From the NCBI RefSeq assembly GCF_030272615.1, contig NC_081413.1, positions 561,536,445-561,600,444 of the forward strand: DNA of 64,000 nt, in the 5' to 3' direction. Shown piece by piece: positions 12,701-24,043 of the stretch (the first letter of the stretch is position 1; the number at the start of each line of letters is the position of its first letter). This DNA is from Cryptomeria japonica (lineage: Eukaryota > Streptophyta > Pinopsida > Cupressales > Cupressaceae). The notes under the pieces were generated by a model that saw nothing but the letters and a program-made list of their open reading frames with translations, did no database searches and was not told where the DNA came from. The translations under genes and the position numbers were made by a program.

Positions 12701-13945
12701 GCATATGCTGCTTTCAAAAAATTCAAGGTATATCAAATGGATGTCAAATCTGCATTTTTGAATGGAATACTAGAAGAAGTTTTTATTGAACAACCTAAAG
12801 GATTTGTTGAAGACAATAATAAAGATTAGGTATGTAAATTGAACAAAGCTTTATATGGTTTGAAACAAGCACCTAGAGCATGGTATGAAAGATTGCACTC
12901 TTATTTGATTAAGATTGGTTTTATAAGGACAAGTGAGAACAACAACATGTACATGAAGAATGATGAAAATGGAATACTGATCTTAGCCATATTTGTTGAT
13001 GATATTATATTTTATGGTAATGACTCTTTATGCAAGAACTTTGGAAATGAAATGAGGAAAGAATTTGAGATGTCATTAATTGGTGAGATAAAGTATTTTA
13101 TAGGTTTACAGATACTGCAAATGAAAAATGAGATTTTCATTACTCAATCCAAGTACATAAAGGAAATCTTGAAGAAATTTGGTATGGAGGATTCAAAACC
13201 AATAAGTACTCCTATGACTACCAATTGTAAATTGTCAAAGAATGATGAATCTACATCTGTTGATGAGACATTTTACCGATCCATGGTTGGAAAGCTACAA
13301 TATGTTGTTCATAATAGACCAGATATAGCACATGCAGTAGGTATAGTTGCAAGATTCTCTGCAAATACTAATGAAACACACATGATAGCAATCAAAAGAA
13401 TTTTTAGATACTTGAAAGGGACAGAGGATTATGGCTTAGTATATCAGAAAGGCAATGATTTTGATTTAAAAGTTTATACTGATGTTGATTGGGCAGGCAA
13501 CATTGATGACAGAAAAAGCACAAGTGGAGAAGCTTTCTTTTTAGGAGAAAGACTAGTGAGTTGGCTTAGCAAGAAACAAGGATGTGTTTCACAGTCAACA
13601 GTAGAAGCTGAATACATTGCTACAACATTGAATTGTACCAACATTGCATGGATCAGACAACTGTTGGAAGGTATAAATGAGAAAGTTACTGAGCTAGTAA
13701 CTATATTCTATGACAATACTAGTGCCATTAATATTTCAAAGAATCCTGTTATGCACTCTAAGACAAAGTAGATATCTATCAAATATCATTATCTTAGAGA
13801 AGAAGCTCAAGAGAAGAAAGTGGTGTTGGAGTATGCTAGCACAAAGGAACAAATAGCAGATATCTTCACCAAGCCACTACCCAAGGACACTTTTGAATAT
13901 CTCAGAAGTAAGTTAGGGGTCCTACCCCTATCTTCTACTCACTGA
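9767..13945 (+). pseudogene. Copia-1 gag-pol polyprotein with eight in-frame stops
   Basis: One reading frame runs from ATG at 9767 to a natural TGA at 13943-13945 (1392 codons) with no frameshift. Premature stops are at 9947, 10310, 11402, 11672, 12023, 12254, 12827 and 13769. Order: gag; zinc knuckle CFNCDKIGHMDSNSPN (last Cys replaced by Ser); protease IIDSGCSHHM; integrase zinc-binding region ending MCQGC; integrase core; RT with [20 protein letters not shown] and FVDD; RNase H with TVEAEYIA. In the integrase core the first Asp survives (HTDLCGP), the second is Val (LRSV) and the Glu is Lys (NGIAKRRN). The element therefore lost integrase chemistry as well as an open frame. All enzymes would act in a virus-like particle. 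Confidence 0.95.
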
Positions 13946-14356
13946 CTGAGTTTGGTGAAAGCATCAATCCGATGACTCTATCGAATATCTTTTGGGAGTT
14001 GATGCTAATTTATACACTTTAGGATGTTTTCTAAAGGTGTATAGGAAATAATATAGGAAATCTTATGGGAATAGGAATTGAAGACAAAATACTCTAACCG
14101 AGACTCAGTTGATACACAATAGTCAGAAATCACTTCTTACAGAAAGTAATTATGTTTTAGTTCTTTACTTTTTGGCATTGTTGTCAAAGGGGAAGAAGAC
14201 TAAAAGAAAACTGAGCAGACTACAGATTGGAAAGAAGACTGAAAATAGGAGAAGTCTAATGTATGGGGGAGAGAATTTTAGCATTTCAGAATCACATCAA
14301 TCTGAATCTTTTAAGATCAAATCAATTGGTTTTTCCATCAATGCCAAAGGGGAGAT
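13946..14356 (+). other. Copia-1 3' noncoding region and polypurine tract
   Basis: About 410 bases lie between the polyprotein stop and the 3' LTR. The 89-codon open frame at 14109 has no recognisable domain and runs into the LTR. The last bases, AAAGGGGAGAT (14346-14356), are the polypurine tract for plus-strand priming. Confidence 0.85.
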
Positions 14357-15870
14357 TGTTGGCAATATTGCATTATAACAGACAATGAAAGATTGTTGGC
14401 ATTTCATAAGGATATTGAGAAGGTTGTTGATGATTATGGATATAACTAATTAAAGATGTTTACTGTCTTGATATTATTATTTTGTCATTGATATCAATAA
14501 ATTGATTTTCTAATTCAGTATGATGTTGCCATATCTTTAGAAGTATGATATGAAGATTATAAGGATGTCGGTAAAAGACATAGGAAAGAATATGATGAAT
14601 AAGGTATTCAATGGGCAACTAGTACTGAGTCAGACAATGATGAGATCATGATGTTTTAAATTTTTTTAACATCATACACATGTTGTAAAATGTAAAGGTT
14701 AATACTATACTATGTTATCAATCAAAGAACCTAGTCGGTAAACCCTAAGGTTATCGCTATCGGTTAATGAAGGCAGAATGTCTATCGAGTGAAGTTTAGT
14801 ATTCACCAAGTTGTTATCGAGTTGTAACCGAGCTATAACAGAATGCATTAAATGGTTACATGCACTATTTAATGAAGGAAGCTAATGAGCTGGAACTAAT
14901 CAATGATTGGTGAGCCGTGAATGAAGTTTGTTAATGAATCTAAGGCAATGGAAAGTCTACATGAAGATCTACAGCTCAGATTGAACCACAATACCCTAGC
15001 AGAAGTTCCAAGACTAATATGCAAGTTCCTAGGTAGGGTAAAATGTTTTCAGATTCAAAGATGCATTGAACCTAGACAAGATCGAAGATCTAATGGCTAT
15101 GATTGATCATGGGAAATGTGATCAAGGAGATTAAGCAGTTACCTAATTGTTTATAAATAGGAAACTATTGATAAACAATGTATGTGGGAAAGTGTATGCA
15201 CAGGGATGCTACATAGTGATTACCGAGCACAAAAGCTTGAAGACCTATTATAATAACAGACTATAGAATCCCAGCAGATAGACAAGATTAGTTCTATGTC
15301 TAGATTGTATTGAACAAATAGGAATCTTCTTTAGCATTTTAGATGTGAAGTTGCAGATAGATTTTATTACTATTATTTAGTGAAAGTGATAGAAAATCTC
15401 TTAACCAAGTGGACTTAACAATCTTATTTGTAAAACCCTCTAGCAAGGTGACATTCTGATTGAATGTTTGAAATCCTTTAACAAGGTCACTTCTAACAAG
15501 GTGAAGATTCTAACAGATCTAAGGGAAATCCCTTAACGGGCTCACATCTAGCAATGTGTTTGTAATCTTTAACATGATTGACTTTTAACCAATCATACTC
15601 TAGAAGAGTATATTTCTTAGTGGGTCCAAAATCCCACAGCAGTTTTTCCCTATTTCGGTTTCCACGTTAGATCTAGTGTTATGAGGTTTATGATGGTTAT
15701 ATGCTTTTGAGTTTGCATGTTTAGCAGTTTTGGTTATTTTACTAATATATATGTTACCAAGGTTGAATCTGATGTTTTTATGGATGATTAAGTTTGTATG
15801 ATTCACTCTCCCCCCTCTCTCATCTTGTTGGCTATTGGATCTATACTTATATTAAGTATCAGAACTATCA
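14357..15870 (+). repeat. Copia-1 3' LTR
   Basis: A 1514-bp copy of the 5' LTR, starting TGTTGGCAATATT and ending AGAACTATCA. It is followed directly by the target duplication ACATG. It differs from the 5' copy by scattered substitutions and small indels, including one less copy of a short phrase (GAACCTAGTC...AAACCCTAAGG) near 14725. Confidence 0.95.
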
Positions 15871-15875
15871 ACATG

Positions 15876-16706
15876 TCTTTGATTTAAATATTCTAACCAT
15901 GCTTGTAATGATTTATTGAGTGCATTGTAGTTGTAGGTATAGGTATAATTCACAAAGCACGACACTTTATATACAAGATTAATCATTGAAACCCTTAAGT
16001 AGGTCAACCATATATTAATAAATAATATTACATAAATTTGGCCACTTGGACCAATAACAACCATTGCAATCCACTCTAGGAGATAAAAAGGAGGCATGAA
16101 AGTCATACACCATCCATGTAAGTTGATTCCAACAAACTTCACATGTTAACACATCCTCCAAATCTGACATCAACTAAAATGTGTAGATAAACATTAAAGC
16201 ACATTAATTGGTTGGACCAAAATTATACCATTATACCATCTAAGCAACAAAGGACCTACAAATATGACAGTGAAATATACACAAATCACTAACATTGTAT
16301 CCAGAGCCACAACACATGATACACACTATTGGAATGAAAATAAATTCTTCTACTAAGACATGAAATATTATTTCCTACATAAATACTATTTCCTACACAT
16401 TGAAATCTCCACTGCACCAACCTTCTAGAACTACTTCAACATCTATGCAAGACAAATCAGCAATACTAAAACACATAAATACTCTTTCCTACATATTGTG
16501 ATTTTCACTACACCAATATTACTACAACATCAATCATAGCACGAGATAGGTTGACATCAATCACAACACAATACAAGTTGATATTAATGATAACACAACA
16601 CAAAAACTTGGGTTTCCAACATTCTCCCCCTTTTTCATTGATGGAAACACTTGTGTACCATCAATAGAAAAGACAACTAAGCTCAATATGTATATCTCTC
16701 CCCTTT
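15876..16706 (-). mobile_element. flank with part of minus-strand Copia-3 (LTR edge and polypurine tract)
   Basis: Read on the minus strand, 16635-16622 is AAAAAGGGGGAGAA followed at 16621 by TGTTGGAAACCC. This is the polypurine tract to 3' LTR junction typical of plant copia elements. So a minus-strand copia has its 3' LTR left of 16621 and internal sequence to the right. NA-A inserted at 16707, and minus-strand copia gag-protease sequence resumes beyond 53042. I cannot place the far end of this LTR; TGTTAACA at 16144 is one candidate. The remainder near 15876-16140 may be Gypsy-A LTR or older DNA. The minus ORF at 15852-16142 has no domain I recognise. Confidence 0.45.
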
Positions 16707-17269
16707 TGTTGCCATTCTATACTTTTATGGGAATGATGGTGTTGTCATTGATGGAAACCTACTGGCAACCATCTGGAAACCTTTTGGCATTCATCTAGTA
16801 AAGCCACTAACATAGACATCTACATACACCGACAGACACTTCTCCAACAATGGCTAAAATGCATATCGGCAACCCAGCCAACAAGGAATAAACTTTTGTT
16901 TATTGTATTTAATTGCAATTATCTTTTGTAAAGCCGACAAGGCATATTGTAATAGACTCATATATATGTATGAGATCTTATAGGTCATTTATGTATATTG
17001 TATGATATGAGTTGTGAATTATGTATAAGGTGATATAAGTGACAACTAAGGTTTTTGGTTATTGTATGAGCTTAAACTGGTACTGAACCTAGCATAGTTG
17101 ATGCTACTTTGAAGTAGTACATTGTATTGGATTTCATAATCCACTTTTGTAGTCAGTGTGACTCTTATTGAGTAGTGAACTCTAGGCAGATGGCCTTCTT
17201 GCATGTGTAGGCCCCTCATTGTAAGTAATATTTATTCATTGGCCAGTGAGTGAATATTGTGGGTCACAA
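16707..17269 (+). repeat. NA-A 5' LTR, left part
   Basis: It starts TGTTGCCATTC and aligns with 52251-52813 of the 3' LTR with no net length change. TATATATA near 16961 is a possible TATA box. The last four bases, ACAA, are the target duplication of the DNA transposon that splits the LTR. Confidence 0.9.
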
Positions 17270-17337
17270 GGGTATGTGCACAAAGATGGTGGTCAGAAAA
17301 GTGGACACCACCCAAAAAAAACATGGAAAAACAAGCA

Positions 17338-17545
17338 GCACGTACGCGCTTTTAAAATTTGAAATTCCTGCATATGTGCTTAGGTTTGTTCTTCCCAAGC
17401 CTAGAGAAGATAGCGTGTATGTGTTTCTTTTGGAAAAATAAGTGCGTACGAGTTACACCTAGGAAAATGGGTGCATATGCACTGCTCATAGGAAAATGAG
17501 CGCGTACGCGCTAATAATCCAAATATAACTATGTACGCAGTGCTT
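17338..17545 (+). repeat. subterminal palindromic GCGTACGC motifs
   Basis: Copies of a palindromic core occur near the left end: CACGTACGCGC (17340), GTGCGTACGAG (17442), GTGCATATGCAC (17470), GCGCGTACGCGC (17499) and ATGTACGCAG (17530). Two are preceded by TAGGAAAATG. Related motifs lie near the right part of the transposon (30082, 30111 and 30141) and before the purine tract (27387, 27467 and 27526). They are candidates for transposase binding sites. Confidence 0.65.
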
Positions 17546-17670
17546 GGTAAAAAAAGGTTTTAAAAAAAAAACTGGGTCTCATTTACCCATGAATAGCACA
17601 TTTTTACTTCATTTTTTTTCATTTCCTCTCCTAAACTACGAACTAGGTGCTAGATTTATCCTCCAAGCTA

Positions 17671-20250
17671 TGGATCAAGGTTAGTTTTTGTTTACTTTTG
17701 TCTTTCTTTCTTGTTTGTTCAATCTGTTTTACATTTTGAATTTAATTCATTAGGTTTTTTCATTTTTTGTTTCAAAAACCAGATTCTTCTAATCTAGAAC
17801 AAGAACAACCAAATGCACCTCCTGAAGACACACAAGAACAATCCCCATTTCCTCCTTTTGACTGCACACCCAAAACACAGGAGCAATTAATTAATTAGTT
17901 AGGACAAAATACGTCTAAAATCAATAGACTGATTGTTAAATTGAAAACTTTTGAACTTGAGCATCATCAATTCCTTGCCACTAGCCTAGAAACATTAGCT
18001 AGTGGTGCCATAGTTGTTTCCACACAAATTACGAAATAGGGAAGCTTAAGGGATAGGTTTTGCCAATTCTATGTCGATGGGCTATCATAAGATGGAGTAA
18101 AAAATAAAAATATTAGTAAACAAAAAATATGTGCCCTTTTCGTTGATCGCAAAACTGGTCAGTCATTACCTCTTAATGCAAAGAGGTTTCCCATACATTG
18201 GTCTACCAATGTGCAGATGAAGAATATTTTTTGGAAGAGGTGGTGGATGGTCTTTGATGATCCACCTTGTAATAATTATGAGGTGTCATTATATTTATTG
18301 AGAAAAGTATATTGTGAGTTTGTGCTCAATGTGCACCCAAACTATTTTGACATGAGAGAGTTCCATGGTAGATGTGGTGGCTCTGCCCAAGATAGACCTG
18401 GAGCCCATGGGCGATTACCTACGGAGAGTCGCTGCCCCTTAGCACCCAAACCCAAGGTGCATTAGGTTATCCTAGTAGAGATGAAAGCGTCGATGGAGCT
18501 ATAGACTCTTCAGCCAACCACAACATTGACTAGTGCAATCATCTAACATGGGACATCATTAATACACCCTATTGTATTGGATGATGAGCCATTAGGTGGA
18601 GACAGAGAGCCCATCTGGCATATGTGTGTCAGTTGCTCAGGGATATGTTCAAAGATAGATGATGCAACTAGTGCAGATGGATCATCATCTCATCTATGCA
18701 CAATTTGCAGAAGTAGATGTCAGGCCCACACGGTTGAGGATTTTGCACTGACAGATGAGTTGATAGACATGGTGTTTGCCCATGAGCCACAAACACATGT
18801 GTGTTGATTTGAATTCATATCATTTTATTTATTACTCACTTTAAATTTTTAATTACATAAATTAATTTTCATTTATACATCAATTTAAATTGAGACAAAT
18901 AATATGCATTTCAGGATGCAGCAGTGATATCCCATACTCCTCCCCTAGTTACTATAGCTACAACTTCGATGCCTAAGGTATAAATTTTGTAACATGTTAA
19001 AATAGAATAGTACACTTTGAATTCAAAAAAATACAATATATACTAACTATCTTTAATGCTTGGTCCAATTTTTGGTTTGTAGGTGTTGACAGGGGATGAA
19101 ATATCCTAGATTGATGACATCACACTCTCAATGATTGATTTTGGCCTACAAGGCTATACAGTATCATATTTTGTACAACCCTTTTTATGTATTGTTTTGA
19201 TGGAATATGCAAGTCATTTCATTTTAGATTTTTAAAATTATATTTAATTTATTATATGTACTAATATCTCATGTTAATTTTGTTTGTTTAGGGTACCCCC
19301 TATGCATCTAGGGCTCATCCTAACAAAAAGAATTCCTCGAAGATGCCAAAACATAGGAAGAAGGTAATTGAACACATTTTCAATTGTACAATTGTTTGAA
19401 AATGTTGAAATCAAGTATAAGTTAGGGTTTGTAGATTGATTAGTGTTTTTTGTCCATTTTACATGTATAGCGACCATTGAGCTATGTGGATTTGTTGAAT
19501 GCACCTAATTCACCTATGGATCAAGAGAGGGCGGAGGTATGTATCTCTACTTTATTTTATTGATTTCATGATTATATGCACGCATACATGTGAACTTGTG
19601 ATATATTATAATCTTATAATTTTTTCATATAGGAAATATCTATACCTATTTCATCAATGGTGAATCCTCCTCCTTGCACTGGAGAAGCATTTCAGGATCT
19701 AGTACACTTTTGTTTGATATGTAAAATTAATTATTTTTAACCTTCAATACTTATCATTATATTAATTGTATTTAATCTTTGAACATTTTTTGTATAGGTA
19801 ATAGCGATAGTTTCTATATCAATGGTGATCCATCCTTAGTCCATTGGAGAAGCATCTTAGGCACAGGTACGCCATTGCTCTCTATATTATAGCTTTTAAG
19901 TTTTTTTGATATATTTATGTTAGTACATTTTATTAATTGTACATTTAATCAACAATAGACCCCTTCGCGGTATGGCCATAATGTGGATCCATTTAAGTAT
20001 GTCTTCAAGAAAACTCGTAAGAGTGACAAGGAGAGGAGAGTGAAGACATTAGCTCCTAGATCAGATGATGAGGTAATCTACATTTCAATTGCAAAGGAAT
20101 TAAAGTTAAATGCATAGTTATGTTGTTAGTTATGAACTATTTTCTACAAAAGAATTCTAACTTGGCTTTTGAATTGTGGTTTTGTAGCCATCTACAGAGC
20201 TGCATACTATATCGAAGAGGCTTGATTTTGATGATCCACCACAAGTTTAG
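17671..20250 (+). pseudogene. multi-exon accessory gene of the Sola-like transposon, unknown function
   Basis: ATG at 17671 opens a 10-bp exon that splices in frame (GT at 17681, AG at 17781-17782) to a long exon reading MDQDSSNLEQEQPNAPPEDT. That frame continues to about 18807 with stops at about 17896, 18037, 18088, 18463, 18502 and 18544, each one C-to-T change from Gln. It includes a Cys-rich stretch (MCVSCSGICSKI, LCTICRSRC) that may bind zinc. Further short GT-AG exons seem to lie near 18915-18979, 19083-19150, 19292-19363, 19471-19536, 19633-19700, 19799-19865, 19960-20072 and 20190-20250, the last ending DDPPQV then TAG. It converges on the transposase gene. I do not recognise the family. 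Confidence 0.6.
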
Positions 20251-20769
20251 GATCATATAGTGTTATTTTGGTCATATAATGACCAATACATGTAGATATA
20301 TTCCACATTTTTATTGTATACTGATTTGGACATGGCATATGCCACATTTTTGTAATACTTGTATTGACATGGTAGACATGCCCTTTATATATATATAAAT
20401 ATCGATATTCGATCCAATAAATGTGTACTAAGTTCATTATTTCTTGTGGTTGTCCTTTTATTAGTTTAAATGAATATTTGCATATGTAATCAACAATATG
20501 AATATAAACAAGAAAAATATATGATATAAAACATTGCAATCGTGGAATATGATTTGATAAAATTTCTATAATATTGAATTAACCCTACAAAACTCCTTGT
20601 ATTTAGTTCATTATTGTGTATTCACTGTATTTGGTGGCTGCCCTTTTATAAATTTAAATGAATATTTGTATATGTAATCAACAATATGAATATAAAAGAC
20701 AAAAATCGACAATATGAATATAAACAACAATATGTGTTTGGTGCGAGAGCACCCTCACACTCGCAATGG
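20251..20769. other. AT-rich spacer in the DNA transposon
   Basis: Just over 500 bases follow the accessory gene. A phrase, TTTAAATGAATATTTG(C/T)ATATGTAATCAACAA, occurs twice (near 20464 and 20653), so part is duplicated. The minus ORF over 20207-20539 shows no domain. Confidence 0.6.
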
Positions 20770-23415
20770 TCAAATTTTGTTCATCGTGTGCAAAAACCAA
20801 TGTCACGAGTGCATCTAAGTGGGAAATTTTACACTAGGCATGCCCCTGTCATGCATCCCAAAGTGTCAAAACATCGAGAGTCATACTGTACCGGTGCAAT
20901 CTCTCAAGTGCCCTGAGTCCAAAAAACTTGTCAAAATTTGACAGACTGTTTCCTCAAATCCAGGACACATATGGTCAATCCATTTGAACTCTTGGGGTCA
21001 TGTGAGGCTCCTCTACAATGGCCTATATCAATTTTTCATGAGTCAGAGACATTTTCAATTGGTAGCATTTTTTCGCTTGCTGCAAAACTGTCAGTTCGAT
21101 GCAATGCAAAGTTGCTAGATTGGCCAGAATTGATTCAGTTTGTCATGTGCACAAACCAACATTGTGAGCATGTTTGAGTGGTAATTTTTACTCTAGGAAT
21201 GCCCCTTTCATACATCCCAAAGTGCCGAAACATCGAGAGTCATACCATACCGATGCAATCTCTCAAGTGCCTTGAGCCAAAAAAATGTCAAAATTTGACG
21301 GACCATTTCTTCAAATCCAGGACACATATGGTTGATCTATTTGAACCCATGGGGTCATGTGAGACTCCACTACAATGACATATCTCAGTTTTTCAAGAGT
21401 CAGAGCCATTTTCAATTGGTAGTATTTTTTCACCTGCTGCAAAAACTGTCAGTTGCATGCAATGCAAAGTTGCCAGATTGGCTAGAATTGATTTGGTTCG
21501 TCGTGTGCACAAATCGACATCACAAGTGCATCCAAGTGGGTAAGTTTATGCTAGGAATTCCCTTGTTGTGCATCCCAAAGCACCGGAACTTTGAGAGTCA
21601 TATCATACTGATGCGATCTCTCAAGTGCCCTGAGTCCAAAAAATTATCAAAATTTGATAGATTGTTTCTTCAAATCCAGGACACATATGGTCGATATTTT
21701 TGAACTCGTAGGGTCGTGTGAGGCTCCTCTACAATGGTCTATCTTAGTTTTTGATGAGTCTAAGCCATTTTCAATTGGTAGCATTTTTTCGCCTGCTGCA
21801 AAAACTGTTAGTTACATGCAATACAAAGTTACCAGATTGGCTATAATTGATTTGGTTCATCGTGTGCACAAACTGACATCATGATCATGTTTGGGTGGAT
21901 AAGTTTATGCTAGGCATGCCCCTGTCATGCATCCCAAAGCACTAGAACATCTAGAGTCATAACGTACTGGTGTGATCTCTCAAGTGCCCTTAGTCCAAAA
22001 AATTATGAAAATTTGACAGACTATTTCTTCAAATCCAGGACACATATGGTTGATCCATCTAAACACGTGGGGTTGTGTGAGGCTCCTCTACAATATTCTA
22101 TCTCAATTTTTGATGAGTCAAAGCCATTTTCAATTGGTAGCATTTTTTTGCCTGCTGCAAAAACTGTCAGTTGCATGCAATGCAAATTTGTCAGATTGGC
22201 TAGAATTGATTTGGTTCATCATGTGCACAAAATGATTTCACAAGAACATCTGAGTGGGAACTTTTACGCTAGGCATGCCCCTGTCATGCATCCCAAAGCA
22301 TCGAAACATCAAGAATCATACCAAACTGGTATGATCTCTCAAGTGCCCTAAGTCCAAAAAATGGTCAAAATTTGACAGACTATTTCTTCAAATTCAGGAC
22401 ACATATGGTCAAGCCATTTGAACCCATGGGGTTGCGTGAGATTCCTCTATAATTTCCTATATTGGTTTTTGACGAGTCAAAGTCATTTTCAATTGATAGC
22501 ATTTTTTTGCCTCCTGCAAAAACTATCAGTTGCATGCAATGCAAAGTTGTCAGATTGGCTAGAATTGATTCGGTTCATTGTGTGCACAAACTGACATCAC
22601 AAGTGCATCTGGGTGGGTATTTTTATGCTATGCATGCCCCTATCATGCATCCCAAAGTGCTAGAACATTGAGCATCATATCGTACCTGTGTGATCTCTCA
22701 AGTGCTCTGAGTCCAAAAAATTGTCAAAATTTGACAGACTGTTTCTTCAAATCAAGGACACATATGGTCAATCTGTTTTAATCTATGGGGTTGTGTGAGG
22801 CTCCTCAAAAATGTTCTATCTTGGTTTTTGATGAGTCAGAGCCATTTTTAATTGGTAGCATTTTTTTGTCTGCTACAAAAACCATCAGTTGCATGTAATG
22901 CAAACTTGCCAGATTGGCTAGAATTGATTTGGTTCATCGTGTGCACAAACTGACATCGCGAGTGCATTCGAGTGGGTAGGTTTATGGTAGGCATGCCCTT
23001 GTCATGCATCCCAAAGTGTTAGAACATTGAGATTCATACCGTACCGTTGCGATCTCTCAAGTGCCCTGAGTCCAAAAAATTATCAAAATTTAACGGACTG
23101 TTTCTTCAAATTCAGGACACATATGGTTGATCTGTTTGAACCCATGGGGTCATGTGAGGCTCCTCTACAATGGTCTATCTCAATTTTTGATGAGTCAGAG
23201 CCATTTTCAATTGGTAGCATTTTTTTGTCTATTGCAAAAATCATCAGTTGCATGCAATGCAAAGTTGCCAGATTGGTTAGAATTGATTCGGTTCATCATG
23301 TGCACAAACTGACATCACAAACACATTTGGGTGGGTAGGTTTACATTAGGCATTCCCTTTTCATGCATCCCAAAGTACTAAAACATCGAGAGTCATACCG
23401 TACCAATGCAATGTA
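20770..23415 (+). repeat. 359-bp tandem array, about 7.4 copies
   Basis: The landmark CATCCCAAAG recurs at 20854, 21213, 21571, 21930, 22289, 22648, 23007 and 23366, giving spacings of 358-359 bases. Copies differ mainly by C/T and G/A transitions. Each monomer includes TCAAATCCAGGACACATATGG, trimmed here to its key bases, plus GAGGCTCCTCTACAA and TTGGTAGCATTTTTT. A frame of about 100 codons (motif SRTHMVDxFE...GSCEAPLQ) stays open in most monomers, but a second frame is open too. The array sits between the two convergent genes of the transposon. Confidence 0.95.
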
Positions 23416-24043
23416 GAAGTTGCTTGACAACTTTTTTGACAATTTTGTTGACAACAATGACAATTTTTGCTCAAATTGTATCTAGTCTCAATCTATTACC
23501 CCTATGACCCAATAATAACTCAAATAATTCTCCATGATTATACAAGAATCAATAATGCTCATGATTGACTAGGGACACATCACATATACTCAAAACATAG
23601 TCACAAAATATTGACACACGTCACAAAACATTGTCACATATTATTCAAAAAATTTCCTCTAAATATGGTCAAATCACCTCTTGGCTATTTTATTATACAA
23701 AAAAATATCTTACAAATCATCTCATGAGCTTTTATACAAAAATTGGCATTCCAATATTTGCGATTCAACTCATCGTCATTTTAATATACAAATCATCTCA
23801 TAGGATTTTATACAAAATTTGGCATTACAATATGTGTGATTCATCTCATTGCCATTTTAATATACAAAATTTGGCATGTACATATGTACAAATCAGCTCA
23901 TTCCCATTTAAATATATAAAATTATGCCCCTAAATATGTACAAGTCAGCTCATGGGCATTTATATATACAAAAAATGAATATAGAACAATTTGTTGATGA
24001 TTTATACAAAATCGTCAAAATCATTCTACTCTGAACTGTAGAA
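23416..24043. repeat. spacer with degenerate 50-80-bp repeats
   Basis: From about 23640 to 23975 a unit containing TATACAAAATTTGGCAT, a 15-base variable part and CTCATTGCCATTTTAAT recurs four to five times at irregular spacing. The plus ORF at 23631 simply crosses these repeats. The rest shows nothing I can name. Confidence 0.6.

Larger units (their letters stand above)
8168..15870 (+). mobile_element. Copia-1, complete Ty1/copia retrotransposon
   Basis: This 7703-bp element has both LTRs, a primer binding site, one polyprotein frame, a polypurine tract and a perfect 5-bp target duplication (ACATG at 8163-8167 and 15871-15875). The LTRs are 1535 and 1514 bp, both starting TGTTGGCAATATT and ending AACTATCA. 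It sits in the Gypsy-A 3' LTR and is therefore younger than Gypsy-A. The LTRs differ at many positions and the polyprotein carries eight stops, so it is old and inactive. Domain order gag, protease, integrase, RT, RNase H is Ty1/copia. The boundaries are read directly from the sequence. Confidence 0.97.

Noticed and set aside
15852-16142. 96-aa minus ORF with hydrophobic stretches
   Set aside because: No recognisable motif; it overlaps the Copia-1 3' LTR end and degraded flank.
20770-23415. Possible CRISPR-like array
   Set aside because: Units are 359-bp tandem copies with no unique spacers, in a plant transposon.
20770-23415. Hammerhead ribozyme suggested by TTGATGAGTCAGAGCC in each monomer
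   Set aside because: The CUGAUGA core is imperfect and no matching GAAA-containing arm follows at the required distance.
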